Positions 44,604 to 53,576 of a stretch of DNA of 64,000 nt are shown one piece after another. The position numbers were made by a program, and so were the translations under genes. How positions within the stretch are numbered: position 1 is the first letter of the stretch; each line of letters starts with the position of its first letter. Under the pieces are notes generated by a model, which ran no database searches, was not told where the DNA came from, and saw nothing but the letters and a program-made list of their open reading frames with translations. The stretch comes from Leptolinea sp964446955 (lineage in GTDB: Bacteria > Chloroflexota > Anaerolineae > Anaerolineales > Anaerolineaceae), in NCBI GenBank assembly GCA_964446955.1, contig CAYUQJ010000009.1:47924-111923 (forward strand). Reading direction: 5' to 3'.

Positions 44604-44632
44604 AGTTTACAACAATGTTCGCGTTGAGTCAA
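44604..44632 (-). promoter_or_regulatory. Promoter of the ilv-leu operon
   Basis: On the minus strand TTGACT (44632-44627), exactly 17 bp, TAAACT (44609-44604). Transcription should start near 44597, giving a 33-base 5' UTR before the leader peptide. Confidence 0.82.
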
Positions 44633-44864
44633 TAAGCAATTTCGAAAATGGCCATTTGAAATTGAAAAGTTAACTGTTTTCAATTCCTCCTAACAAAATC
44701 TATTTCGCCGATTTGTTTCTGATTTAAATGATATTCCTGGTTTTTCCGAAAAGACCGGAAAATTTCCACAAATGATTACTTCCACTAAACCACTTTTTCT
44801 ACAATAACTTGATGTACTTCCTGCAAAAAGGTTTTTCCAAACTTCCGAGACCCAATTATCAACA
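44633..44864. other. AT-rich spacer between the ilv promoter and the NapH-like gene
   Basis: No gene is seen. A small hairpin (TTTTCCG/CGGAAAA, 44743-44763) might end the minus-strand NapH-like transcript, although it has no U-rich tail on that strand. Confidence 0.35.
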
Positions 44865-45611
44865 TCATTTCGGTTGCTCAAATACAAACCGGATCGCTTT
44901 CTTCGAACATCCATCCACGCATTTTCCGCAAAGAATGCATTCCGGATTTTCCATTTTACCGGCCTTAACCATGCCATTCACATCCAGGCTCATCGGGCAA
45001 TTGGCCGTACATACCCGGCAGTCAGTACATTTTTCTGGCTCGACTCGCAGCCGCAACCCGGGAAGGGAAAGATAGTTTCCCAGTTTACGTCCAATGATCA
45101 TGAATGGCGCCATCCAACAGATGGTATGGCAGCTTCCCCGCCTGCCGGTAATAACAGCCACGATCATGAACAACAAAACCACCATGAAATATGTGATGTA
45201 TTTCCACGGCTCATCCACCGATATTCCCGACTCCGTCAGATGCAGTGGGTCGAAACGCAAGGCAGCTCCGGCTTTGAGCAAAAAGAACGTCAATGTACCA
45301 AACCAGGGGAACCAAATAGCCCATTTGATCCAGTCAGTCTTTTTTCCATCAACCGGGTTGTTATTGATTCCCGCAGCCACGTCCTGAAGCATTCCGGCCG
45401 GGCAGATCCATCCGCAGAACAGCCGTCCAAAAAACAAAGCGGAAACAAATTGCAGGGCAAAGATAACCGGGCTGGCTGCCAGGATTCCCCTGACGGCTCC
45501 ATCTATCGAGACATACGGCGAGAGGTAATTCATTGTTATGGGAAACATCAACATCGAAAATATTAATAGACCGAGACGAACGCGCTGACGGACAGGTAAA
45601 GTTTTTGTCAT
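44865..45611 (-). CDS. NapH/NosR-like 4Fe-4S membrane protein
   Basis: The 248-aa protein has four to five membrane segments. The first carries FFGRLFCGWICPAGMLQD (C-x3-CP family signature of NapH, NosR and CcoG), and GRRGSCHTICWMAPF a second Cys pair. The C-terminal ~60 residues are a 2[4Fe-4S] ferredoxin (CTDCRVCTANCP and CILCGKCVDGC). It should pass electrons between the quinone pool and a periplasmic or cytoplasmic partner. ATG 45611 has AGGAGG; the longer frame to 46025 is not coding. The partner is not adjacent. Confidence 0.9.
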   Translation of the reverse strand: MTKTLPVRQRVRLGLLIFSMLMFPITMNYLSPYVSIDGAVRGILAASPVIFALQFVSALFFGRLFCGWICPAGMLQDVAAGINNNPVDGKKTDWIKWAIWFPWFGTLTFFLLKAGAALRFDPLHLTESGISVDEPWKYITYFMVVLLFMIVAVITGRRGSCHTICWMAPFMIIGRKLGNYLSLPGLRLRVEPEKCTDCRVCTANCPMSLDVNGMVKAGKMENPECILCGKCVDGCSKKAIRFVFEQPK

Positions 45612-45840
45612 AAAACCTCCTGAAATGTGATTTTTATTGAATAAACGCTGAAACACCAATCCATATACGTTTGTCCAAAATGGGAGTCTCAGAATCCCCG
45701 CGTCCATTTGAAACGGAGAATGAAATGACTTATAGAAAAGATTTAGCTTACTAATAACGAATAATACTTTAAATTTTCTATTATAGAGATGTATATTACT
45801 GTTATCATTCATCAATATTGACCTTTTGCAGGCAGGCCCC

Positions 45841-46215
45841 ATGCGAAAAACCACACTAACACCGCACCGTCTTATCCATGTTTCAGCCCGATTGGCATGC
45901 ATCATATTGTTCTTTGTCTGGGGTTTTATATTTGTCTCACATCTACACTGGTTCCTCCCACCCGAGGAAACTCCACCATTATGGATCTGGTTCGGGCAGG
46001 CTGTGCATTTGATTTTATTGATCACTTATGTAATACCGTTCTGGAATGAAAAAGTCGGGTCCATCGCAATGATCGCTACTGCTTTCGTGTACTTTTTCCT
46101 GATCATTGCCACCGGTGGGACTGTCGCGTATTTCCTGATCTCCATTCTGCCTGCTTTGTTGTTCTACCTTGCCTACCGGATCAAAAAGAAAGCTGATCTC
46201 TCAAAGTCAGAATAA
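45841..46215 (+). CDS. Small four-TM membrane protein
   Basis: The 124-aa protein has four hydrophobic segments (about 15-35, 50-68, 73-93, 96-115). HWFLPPEETPPLWIWFGQAVHL in the first loop is the only notable motif. Function unknown. ATG 45841 is chosen over TTG 45826, with only a weak purine tract upstream. Confidence 0.65.
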   Translation: MRKTTLTPHRLIHVSARLACIILFFVWGFIFVSHLHWFLPPEETPPLWIWFGQAVHLILLITYVIPFWNEKVGSIAMIATAFVYFFLIIATGGTVAYFLISILPALLFYLAYRIKKKADLSKSE

Positions 46216-46280
46216 GAAAACACCTCACCATCTCGCTCTTTCCACTTACCCAAATCGCGAAAAATCTTACGAGTTTTCCC

Positions 46281-46311
46281 TTGACAGCTAGTATACCGTT
46301 CGGTATACTAG
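46281..46311 (+). promoter_or_regulatory. tetR promoter and operator, leaderless start
   Basis: TTGACA (46281-46286), 17 bp, TATACT (46304-46309), a near-perfect promoter. A perfect 11-bp inverted repeat CTAGTATACCG / CGGTATACTAG with a 2-bp spacer (46288-46311) fills it, as expected for a TetR-type autorepressor operator. The predicted start site coincides with the ATG at 46316, so the mRNA is probably leaderless. Confidence 0.85.
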
Positions 46312-46315
46312 GGGC

Positions 46316-46882
46316 ATGGATAACCGGGAAACATTGCTGGATTGTGCCCTCACATTTTTCTCCGCGCGTGGATACGATGCAGTTGGCATTCAGGAAATCG
46401 TCGATGCCGCTGGAGTTACCAAGCCAACGCTCTATCATTATTTCTCCCATAAGCGCGGGCTGCTCGATGCGTTATTGTCTACTGAATTTGACGGATTGAT
46501 GGAAAAGGTACGGGTTGCCGCCTATTACCGGCGTGATCTCCCTTTTTCATTGGAACAAATCGCCCGTACATATTTCGAAGCCGCCGAAGCAAATCCCCGG
46601 TTTTTCCGCCTGCAGCTCACCATGCAATACGCCCCGGTTGATTCGGAACCGAGTCAGGCGATCACGCCTTACCGGCTGGAGCAACAACAGATTTTGCAAT
46701 CCCTATTTATTCAGGCCGTTCAGGACCACGGAAATATGCGCGGACGGCACGTGATGTACGCTGCCACTTTCCTGGGGATGATACACACCTACATTGGCGA
46801 ATACCTGAACGGGATTACAACATTCGCCGATCCATTCACCCATCTGGCTGTCCATCAATTCAGCCATGGCATCTATTCGTAA
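46316..46882 (+). CDS. TetR family transcriptional regulator
   Basis: The 188-aa protein has a TetR helix-turn-helix at residues 5-50: RETLLDCALTFFSARGYDAVGIQEIVDAAGVTKPTLYHYFSHKRGLLDALL. The helical C-terminal domain is a ligand-binding half of unknown effector. It is autoregulated by the overlapping operator and probably controls the adjacent amylase through the second operator. Confidence 0.93.
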   Translation: MDNRETLLDCALTFFSARGYDAVGIQEIVDAAGVTKPTLYHYFSHKRGLLDALLSTEFDGLMEKVRVAAYYRRDLPFSLEQIARTYFEAAEANPRFFRLQLTMQYAPVDSEPSQAITPYRLEQQQILQSLFIQAVQDHGNMRGRHVMYAATFLGMIHTYIGEYLNGITTFADPFTHLAVHQFSHGIYS

Positions 46883-46895
46883 TTTTTTTATCCTG

Positions 46896-46921
46896 CCAGT
46901 ATACCTACCGGTAGGTACTTG
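46896..46921 (+). promoter_or_regulatory. Second TetR operator upstream of the amylase gene
   Basis: The palindrome TACCTACCGGTAGGTA (46902-46917), extended by AGTATACC on the left, resembles the tetR operator: both read AGTATACC-N4-GGTA. The shared half-site suggests the same repressor binds here. Confidence 0.7.
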
Positions 46922-46932
46922 AAAGGAATATC

Positions 46933-48294
46933 ATGCACACTACCATCCATAATGCCATTTTTTATCATATCTACCCGCTCGGGTTTTGCGGCGCGCCGCA
47001 ACAGAATGATCATTTTCCCAACCCTGTAGCACGCCTGAACAAGATCATCACCTGGCTGGATCATATCCAAAACCTGGGTTTCAACAGTCTGTACCTGGGA
47101 CCGGTTTTTGAATCCTCCCGGCATGGGTATGACACAGTGGATTACTATCATATTGACCGCCGGCTTGGCACAAATGCCGATATGGTCACTCTCAGCGAGG
47201 AGGTACACCAGCGGGGTATGAACCTGGTTCTTGACGGTGTTTTTAATCATGTGGGACGTGATTTCTGGGCATTCAAGGATGTGTTAGCCAATGGAAAAGA
47301 TTCTCCGTTCTGCGACTGGTTTGCCAACCTGAGCTTTGATGGAAACAGCCCTCACGGCGACCCATTCACCTATGAAGGTTGGAACGGTCATTATGATCTG
47401 GTAAAGCTCAATTTGCACAATCCACAGGTCAAAGACCATCTTTTCTTTGCAGTGGAAAGCTGGATTCAGGACTACCACATCGATGGCATCCGCCTGGATG
47501 CCGCCGATCAACTTGACATGAGTTTCAATGAAGCCCTGGCTGAATTCTGCAAACGCCGCAACCCGGACCTTTGGCTGATGGGTGAATTAATCCATGGGGA
47601 TTACGCCAAATGGGTTCGTCCGGGGCGCTATGATTCCTGTACCAACTATGAATGTTACAAGGGGCTGTTTTCCAGTTTCAACGACCGCAACCTGTTCGAA
47701 ATTGCTTACTCACTGAAACGGCAGTTCGGGGAATTCGGCATCTACCAAGATCTGCTTCTATACTCTTTTGCCGACAACCACGACGTAGACCGGGTAGCCA
47801 GTCAGTTGAAGGATAACGCGGACCTGTTTAACCTGTATACACTTCTTTACACCATGCCGGGTATTCCATCGGTGTATTATGGAAGCGAATGGGGCATCAA
47901 CGGGCGCAAGCTGAATGGCAGCGACGATCCGCTTCGCCCCAACCTCGACCTGCACATGGCGATCGACTCTGCACCCCAACCCGATCTGCCGGATCACCTG
48001 AAACGATTGGCCGCCATCCGCGCGGAAGTCTCCGCTCTCCGCGCTGGAAATTTTCAGCAAGTGTTGGTCGCCTCACAACAATTCGTGTTCCAACGTGAAA
48101 TGGAAGGCACCAAAGTCCTGGTCGCGGTCAACGCGTCTGATAAGCAGGAAGAGATCGTCCTGCCCAACCGTCAGACGGCCAACGGACGATGGATGGACCT
48201 GCTCAATCCCGGCGTGGAGTGGATCGCTCAGGGCGAGCAAACCATATTGATCCTTCCACCCAAATGGAGCCGGATATTGGTGCTCAAACCATAA
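46933..48294 (+). CDS. Alpha-amylase family (GH13) glycoside hydrolase
   Basis: The 453-aa GH13 enzyme has region I DGVFNHVG, region II GIRLDAAD with nucleophile Asp189, region III GELIHGD with acid/base Glu218, and region IV FADNHDVDR with Asp284. The catalytic triad is complete. No signal peptide: a cytoplasmic alpha-glucosidase or maltodextrin-acting enzyme is likely. C-terminal ~80 residues form the beta-sandwich domain C. ATG 46933 has AAAGGA. It follows the TetR gene and an operator-like palindrome. Confidence 0.94.
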   Translation: MHTTIHNAIFYHIYPLGFCGAPQQNDHFPNPVARLNKIITWLDHIQNLGFNSLYLGPVFESSRHGYDTVDYYHIDRRLGTNADMVTLSEEVHQRGMNLVLDGVFNHVGRDFWAFKDVLANGKDSPFCDWFANLSFDGNSPHGDPFTYEGWNGHYDLVKLNLHNPQVKDHLFFAVESWIQDYHIDGIRLDAADQLDMSFNEALAEFCKRRNPDLWLMGELIHGDYAKWVRPGRYDSCTNYECYKGLFSSFNDRNLFEIAYSLKRQFGEFGIYQDLLLYSFADNHDVDRVASQLKDNADLFNLYTLLYTMPGIPSVYYGSEWGINGRKLNGSDDPLRPNLDLHMAIDSAPQPDLPDHLKRLAAIRAEVSALRAGNFQQVLVASQQFVFQREMEGTKVLVAVNASDKQEEIVLPNRQTANGRWMDLLNPGVEWIAQGEQTILILPPKWSRILVLKP

Positions 48295-48388
48295 TTTTTA
48301 ACCTGCCAGTGTTTTAACTCGACTTGAATCTAACGAGTGGCTTCCATTAGGATGAATAACATTTGGTTATGAAAAAGCAGAGAAAATC

Positions 48389-48760
48389 ATGGATTCATTA
48401 ATAGACATATTCAATTCAATAAAAATCATCCTTTCAGATCTCCAACCGCCATTGATAGTCACCGCAGACTACGAATCAAGATACGAGATGTACACAAACA
48501 AACCCGCCGAGATCAACGGCCGGAAGAAAACAACGCTATCCTTTGCGTCACTTATCATCCAATCGGGATATGTTGGCTTTTATTTTATGCCGATCTATAC
48601 CCATCCGCATTTGGTTGAAAGCCTGAAACCGGAATTGCGACGCCTTCTGAAGGGAAAATCTTGCTTTCATGTGAAGAAGATCGATACCGAACTCATGCAG
48701 CAGATCCAAAGGCTCATTGGAACGGGATATATAGAGTATCAAAAAAACGGCTGGATTTAG
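48389..48760 (+). CDS. Conserved hypothetical protein (DUF1801-like)
   Basis: The 123-aa soluble protein has SRYEMYTNKPAEINGRKK, GYVGFYFMPIYTHP and LLKGKSCFHVKKID, which fit small DUF1801/YdhG-type folds as I recall them. The function is unknown. It ends in the bidirectional terminator at 48766 and has its own short leader after the amylase. Confidence 0.7.
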   Translation: MDSLIDIFNSIKIILSDLQPPLIVTADYESRYEMYTNKPAEINGRKKTTLSFASLIIQSGYVGFYFMPIYTHPHLVESLKPELRRLLKGKSCFHVKKIDTELMQQIQRLIGTGYIEYQKNGWI

Positions 48761-48765
48761 ATTAC

Positions 48766-48825
48766 CAAAAAAAAGTGGGTAAGCAGCCTATGTGCCACTT
48801 ATCCGCTTTTTGTTTTTTATTTTTT
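48766..48825. terminator. Bidirectional terminator between convergent genes
   Basis: GTGGGTAAG (48775-48783) pairs with CTTATCCGC (48798-48806) with two G-U pairs. T5-G-T6 follows on the plus strand, and A8 (48766-48773) gives T8 on the minus strand. Confidence 0.8.
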
Positions 48826-48836
48826 CTAGAAACAAA

Positions 48837-49397
48837 TTACCGGTACACCAGATAACCCAACCCGGCTGCAGCCATAACCAGCCATACCGGACTGATATTG
48901 GTATAAGCCAAGAGAAGGAATGTAACCGCCGCTATGAGAGCTTTGTCCCAGCCCATTGCCAGCGCTTTGCCGACACCCAGGTTTTGCACCCCCCACACAG
49001 TACGGAACATGTCAAATGCCACATAGGCCAACAGTCCAACAACCAGTGGTCGGACGGCCTTTAACATAGCCAAGATCACTGGACTGTCTTTTATGCTAAA
49101 AAAGAAGGTGATAAGGATCAAAATCAGGATCGTAGTGGGTAACACCGTGCCGGCAACCGCAAATACGGCTCCCCAAATGCCGGCAACTTTATAACCCACA
49201 TAGACGGAAGCCTGGGGAGCGGTTGGTCCTGGCATGGCATTGCTCAGGGCGATCGCGTTGGCAAAATCATCTGGCGTGGTCCAACCTTCTGATACAACCT
49301 CGCGTTGCATCAAAGCCAGAGAAGCCGGTCCGCCGCCCCACGAAAACAGGGCTACCTTTGTAAACACAATGAACAAACGGAAATAGAGTTCTACCAT
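48837..49397 (-). CDS. CHR-family (chromate) transporter, short form
   Basis: The 186-aa protein is a single CHR domain with five or six membrane segments. FTKVALFSWGGGPASLALMQREVV carries the GGGP signature, and AIALSNAMPGPTAPQASVYVGYK the M-P-G-P loop. It is a half-size ChrA. Such short forms usually occur as paired genes, but only one is present here. Chromate or sulfate/anion export is inferred from the family. Confidence 0.88.
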   Translation of the reverse strand: MVELYFRLFIVFTKVALFSWGGGPASLALMQREVVSEGWTTPDDFANAIALSNAMPGPTAPQASVYVGYKVAGIWGAVFAVAGTVLPTTILILILITFFFSIKDSPVILAMLKAVRPLVVGLLAYVAFDMFRTVWGVQNLGVGKALAMGWDKALIAAVTFLLLAYTNISPVWLVMAAAGLGYLVYR

Positions 49398-49460
49398 GCG
49401 GCTATTTTACCCGCATATGGTGTTCGTTTTCGAATACTAACTATCTTTTTTATTAATTAT

Positions 49461-49958
49461 TTATCTAACAGGATCATCCCTTTTTACAGGACCAGCAGCA
49501 AGGCAGCGCTGCCACTCCAGCCAACTGACAGGGATATGCCCCAATCCCAGAATAACCGCCGCAACAGCCAGCGGCCATGAATGAAAATTTATAGGTCCCG
49601 CCAGAATAGCCAGAACTGGCGCCACCGCCATCGGGATGGGTACACCAGCCATGGGGGCGAACAGCAGGCGGAACTGCCTTCCGGTAATAGCGTAACGCAA
49701 CCAACCGGCATAATAAAAGACCATCAGTCCGGCAAAAACTCCAAACGAAACCCAATCCACAGTATTTTCAAAACGGAAAGCGTAAACAAAAGGTAAAGCG
49801 AAACTGCCAACCTGCCCCAATTTTTCTATGGTTTCAAAAATCTTTACTTTCCATTCCCGTTGACCATCGGTTTCCGGCGGTATATTTTTCGGTGAAAGTA
49901 AGAGATAGAGAGCATTGGGCAGTAATAAAAGCAGGGTGACAATCCATCCGTTTTGCAT
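49461..49958 (-). CDS. Hypothetical integral membrane protein
   Basis: The 165-aa protein has four or five hydrophobic segments. The first ends LLLPNALYLLLSPKNIPP; others include WVSFGVFAGLMVFYYAGWLRYA. No family is recognised. It lies 63 bases upstream of the chromate transporter on the same strand and may share its transcript. Confidence 0.65.
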   Translation of the reverse strand: MQNGWIVTLLLLLPNALYLLLSPKNIPPETDGQREWKVKIFETIEKLGQVGSFALPFVYAFRFENTVDWVSFGVFAGLMVFYYAGWLRYAITGRQFRLLFAPMAGVPIPMAVAPVLAILAGPINFHSWPLAVAAVILGLGHIPVSWLEWQRCLAAGPVKRDDPVR

Positions 49959-50420
49959 CCTCGTTTCTCCTAAGAAAAAATAACCAGAAAAATCACACTA
50001 ATTCCAATCTATTCATCATTTTTACGGAAAATAGGCTGGCGGGTTGTAATCCAATCGCTTATCGTTGTCTTATGCCCAATGGTCCTATTTTCAGACTCAA
50101 TGAAGATTTTTGCACAATCCTTGAACCAGCCGCGCAATCTTACTTTTCTTTACTATTCGTATTTGTCTGGGCCGTGAAAGTCCCAACCTAATAGATCATT
50201 CTACTCGACATGCGAAATCTCATTAACGTGAATGAATGGGTTTACAGCTCATACGAATCTCTACACACTTTTCCACATTTAGTATTGTTCATTGTTTGTA
50301 AAGACCGAATCGCCACTTTAAGAGATAATAAGGGTATGCTTTCTCAAAAACCAGGAAGATGTAATAAGTAATCTGCGATAGTATGCGTGGGCGATTTATA
50401 ATGCCAATAACAGGTTAAAT
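49959..50420. other. 460-base non-coding gap
   Basis: No frame with a plausible start was seen. TATAAT at 50397-50402 lies about 20 bases before the diguanylate cyclase start, without a good -35 (TGCGAT at 17-bp spacing). The rest is AT-rich and featureless. Confidence 0.4.
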
Positions 50421-51962
50421 GTGAAACGCTTATCCCTCTCTCCGGTAAAAGCGTATATAGCTCTTTTCTTTATCCTTATCAGTTTGTACCTGATAATGTC
50501 TTTTCGATTCGGGCTGAATTTACCCAATGGGGCCAAAACACAAGACCCATTTCTACTGGCGGGGACAGTTCTTGCAAGCCTGGGGCTATTATATGCCGCC
50601 ATCCAATCTGCCGGTGAAAAATGGTTCATTCATGTTAGCTGGTTGTTGTTTGCCATTGCATTTTTTGTGGATAACCTGGCGTCATTTTTGGAATTCGCTT
50701 TTGCTCCTTCCATTCTGGATGATTTCCCGGCCTTTTTATTCATGGTCAGCTATACCCTGATTGCCGTAGGCATCGGGCTGCTTCCCAGCTCACCGCGTCC
50801 GGTAGCACCAAGATCCCGAAACTTTCTGGACACATCAATCTTCATTTCCATCACCTTATTAGCCACCTGGGTCTTTCTCATCATTCCGTACTTTTTTCTT
50901 GGCAGCCCGTTCTATGATCAATCATTTACAGCGTTGACCTATGTTCTGGTCTTCGCGGCATTTGATCTATTGATCCGCCGCCGCAAAACCCCAAATCAGA
51001 CGGTCAGCACCCTGATCAGCCTCAGCGTAGCTGTAACGGTTATTGGTCAAATTCTTATCGCGGTTCAAAGAAGCGAGTCCGCAATTTGGTTAAATGTGTT
51101 AATGAATATATGCTGGTTGGTCAGCTATGCTGCCATGGGCACGGCGGGTGTTTTGCTGGAATTCAAACACGTAAAAGACGATTTGGAAAAGAAATTGGAA
51201 GAGAAAACGGCTGGTATTCAAAATGCCTTTCTACTTCCGGCTGTCTGGATTGGATTGCTCTATCTCCTTCTGGTATGGAGTCATTATTTTCCGGAAACGC
51301 TGTCTTTCAGCATTGTAGCGGTGGGGGTAGGGACACTGTTGGTCGTCCTCTTGATCCGGTTTAATGAAGCTCTCAAAGAGAATGCGCGCCTTATTTCAGA
51401 AGCCAACCGCGAACTGATCTCGCGACGGGATCTGACAGAAAAATTCTGGCACGACAGTCGTCACGATTCTCTGACATCACTTCCCAACCGTTCCTTCTTA
51501 ACAGACCAATTGCAGAAGCAGATAGATATTACAAATGAGCTGTGGGTAGTGAATAGTGCGCTGCTCTTCCTGGATCTCGATCGTTTCAAACCTGTCAATG
51601 ACCGTTTCGGTCATAATGCCGGTGATCAACTACTTAAAGCGGTGGCAGAGCGGCTGGTTTTTTGTGTTCGGCCAGACGATTTTGTAGCCCGGTTGGGTGG
51701 AGACGAATTTGCCATGATTTTAACCAATTTGCAGACATCAAAATCTGTTTACAAAGTGGCCGCCAGGATTATGGAAAAGATGACGGAGCCTTTTGAAATA
51801 GAAGGAATCCCGATGATTTCAGGTGTCAGCTTTGGTATTTGTTTTATCGAGCCGGGCGAAAAATCGCCCGAAGATATCATGAAAGATGCCGATAAAGCCA
51901 TGTACCGTGCCAAACGCAAGGGCCGCGGACGATACGAAACCAGCAACCCAATTGAGTTCTAA
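50421..51962 (+). CDS. Membrane diguanylate cyclase (GGDEF)
   Basis: The 513-aa protein has eight or nine N-terminal hydrophobic segments (to about residue 315), a short coiled coil (LKENARLISEANRELISRRDLTEK) and a GGDEF domain from about residue 350. LGGDEF is intact at 425-430. RPDD five residues ahead of it matches the RxxD inhibitory I-site, so product inhibition is expected. It makes cyclic di-GMP from two GTP. No EAL domain. Its sensed signal is unknown. Ends 4 bases into the convergent hydrogenase protease gene. Confidence 0.92.
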   Translation: MKRLSLSPVKAYIALFFILISLYLIMSFRFGLNLPNGAKTQDPFLLAGTVLASLGLLYAAIQSAGEKWFIHVSWLLFAIAFFVDNLASFLEFAFAPSILDDFPAFLFMVSYTLIAVGIGLLPSSPRPVAPRSRNFLDTSIFISITLLATWVFLIIPYFFLGSPFYDQSFTALTYVLVFAAFDLLIRRRKTPNQTVSTLISLSVAVTVIGQILIAVQRSESAIWLNVLMNICWLVSYAAMGTAGVLLEFKHVKDDLEKKLEEKTAGIQNAFLLPAVWIGLLYLLLVWSHYFPETLSFSIVAVGVGTLLVVLLIRFNEALKENARLISEANRELISRRDLTEKFWHDSRHDSLTSLPNRSFLTDQLQKQIDITNELWVVNSALLFLDLDRFKPVNDRFGHNAGDQLLKAVAERLVFCVRPDDFVARLGGDEFAMILTNLQTSKSVYKVAARIMEKMTEPFEIEGIPMISGVSFGICFIEPGEKSPEDIMKDADKAMYRAKRKGRGRYETSNPIEF

Positions 51963-52432
51963 TCGCCGTCTTCGTCTTCCAGAACCCAGTCTTCCACCTG
52001 AATAAGGAGTGCGGGAAGCGCCCTTTCAACGGTCGGACTTAATGTTTCGGATAGTTCAAAATTTTCACCGGTAACGGTGAACAACACCGCTTTCGGGATA
52101 CGACCATAGAGTACACCGGTCAACGCGAGTAACCCCGCGGCGTCAAACCCATGGGAAAGAGCTCCGGGATCCACGGGACGGGGTTCAATGTCAACTTTTC
52201 TCACCATACCTGGCGGATCATCCCCGGGAACACTGGCATCAATGAATGCCACACGACTGGAATAGGCCAGTTCTTCAGAAAGCTCTGGAGTCAACTGGTG
52301 GCAGGTCAACAAATCCACATTTTCCGGCAATCCGATCTCTTCCAGGGCTTCCACCGCCAGCACACCAACAGCATCGTCACCACGCAGGGTGTTTCCATAA
52401 CCGATAATCGTAATTCTCAAGTGATCTGTCAT
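51959..52432 (-). CDS. Hydrogenase maturation protease (HyaD/HycI type)
   Basis: The 157-aa endopeptidase has IIGYGNTLRGDDAVGVLAVEAL, VAFIDAS and LSHGFDAAG. The Asp/Asp/His residues there fit the nickel-sensing ligands of HybD/HycI. It cleaves the C-terminal peptide of the large subunit of [NiFe] hydrogenase after metal insertion. No hydrogenase structural gene is in the window, so it is an orphan here and its partner must be elsewhere. It has its own promoter upstream. Confidence 0.9.
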   Translation of the reverse strand: MTDHLRITIIGYGNTLRGDDAVGVLAVEALEEIGLPENVDLLTCHQLTPELSEELAYSSRVAFIDASVPGDDPPGMVRKVDIEPRPVDPGALSHGFDAAGLLALTGVLYGRIPKAVLFTVTGENFELSETLSPTVERALPALLIQVEDWVLEDEDGD

Positions 52433-52468
52433 ATCCCGTTAGCCATCACTAATGTTTTCTGCTCGCAC

Positions 52469-52497
52469 ATTATACCTGCCAGAAAAACCAGGATCAA
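52469..52497 (-). promoter_or_regulatory. Promoter of the hydrogenase protease gene
   Basis: On the minus strand TTGATC (52497-52492), 17 bp, TATAAT (52474-52469). It is 37 bases before the ATG 52432. The rest of 52498-52736 holds nothing recognisable. Confidence 0.75.
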
Positions 52498-52736
52498 AAA
52501 GATGCTTATCCTTTTAACACCCACCAAAAAATCCTCAATAACCACCCTATCATGATCATCGGGGCAAAACAAGTGCTTTTACGCTTGAAACCAAGATTAT
52601 CAAGCCCCAACCCGGTATTTTCCAGTTTTCAGATTGCCACGTAAGGCACAAGGAAGAATATTATCTACCCTGGCTATTCAGCATTGTCACCGGGTCAGGA
52701 AATGCCCATCTACCGGTTCCAAAACCTGGTTAAGGG

Positions 52737-53576
52737 TTAGTAATATTTTTGGATGACCATACGGAAAAGATCGCTTTCTGTAATAATTCCGGCCAGTTTA
52801 TGCTTTTCATCCATCACTGGAAGACAGTGCACCTTTTTTTCCAGCATTGATTTCGCCGTCTCAACGAGAGAAGCATCCGGGTTAATGGTGATCACCTTAC
52901 GGGTCATAATCTGTTCAACAGAGCGAATAAGCACCCTGATCGATTCTTCCCGATTGTTGCGGGAAAGGAATCGGGAGTTATCATTGCTCAGCAGGTCAGT
53001 CCGGGTGACAATTCCCAATAGTTGATTATCCAACACTACTGGTATAGACCGGATGCGTTCCAATCCCATCAATCGGTGCGCTTCCAGCAGCGAATCATCC
53101 GGATCTAGAGTCACAACCCGGGATGTCATATAATCTTTTACAACCAGGTTCTCCTTGAGCCCCGGCAGTTCTGCCTGGACGAACCGGAATATGTCGGATG
53201 TTGTGATAATGCCAACCATCTTGCGGTTCGCATCAACAACCGGGATGGCTGTGATCTTGTTTTCGAGCATCACCCGCGCGGCTTTTGGAAGAGGGCCTGA
53301 ATCTGGAACCGTTATGGGATTTTTTGTCATAATGCCGGAGACTTCTGCACCTTTCAGGTCCAGGTCGCTACTCCATGCGCGTTCAGAAAGAGCAGGTATG
53401 TCTGTTCTGAGCAATCCGCGTCGCGTTACGATCCCAACCAATTCCCCCTCAATTAGAACAGGCAAAGCACGGATCTTCTTCGCGTCCATGATCTGACGGG
53501 CATCCAGGAGACTGGTCTCCGGGGATATGGTTGTAACAGGAGATGACATCCAATTACGGATAATACCGTTTTTCAT
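52737..53576 (-). CDS. Protein of four CBS domains
   Basis: The 279-aa protein is built of two Bateman modules, four CBS repeats of about 60 residues: starts at WMSSPVTTISPETSLLD, IMTKNPITVPDSGPLP, YMTSRVVTLDPDDSLLE and IMTRKVITINPDASLVE. Each repeat ends with an xGIITxSDL or GIVTR pattern that binds the adenosyl group. There is no catalytic or DNA-binding domain, so it likely senses AMP/ATP or similar and acts on another protein. Monocistronic. Confidence 0.92.
   Translation of the reverse strand: MKNGIIRNWMSSPVTTISPETSLLDARQIMDAKKIRALPVLIEGELVGIVTRRGLLRTDIPALSERAWSSDLDLKGAEVSGIMTKNPITVPDSGPLPKAARVMLENKITAIPVVDANRKMVGIITTSDIFRFVQAELPGLKENLVVKDYMTSRVVTLDPDDSLLEAHRLMGLERIRSIPVVLDNQLLGIVTRTDLLSNDNSRFLSRNNREESIRVLIRSVEQIMTRKVITINPDASLVETAKSMLEKKVHCLPVMDEKHKLAGIITESDLFRMVIQKYY

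Noticed and set aside
44337..44627. Plus-strand frame of 96 aa over the ilv leader
   Set aside because: It is antisense to the attenuator and leader peptide; no ribosome site.
45612..46025. N-terminal extension of the NapH-like protein to 46025
   Set aside because: The extension has no membrane or Fe-S motif and runs over the divergent small membrane gene; AGGAGG before ATG 45611 marks the real start.
50336..50371. 11-codon frame before the diguanylate cyclase
   Set aside because: Too short, no regulatory codon bias and no terminator; treated as chance.
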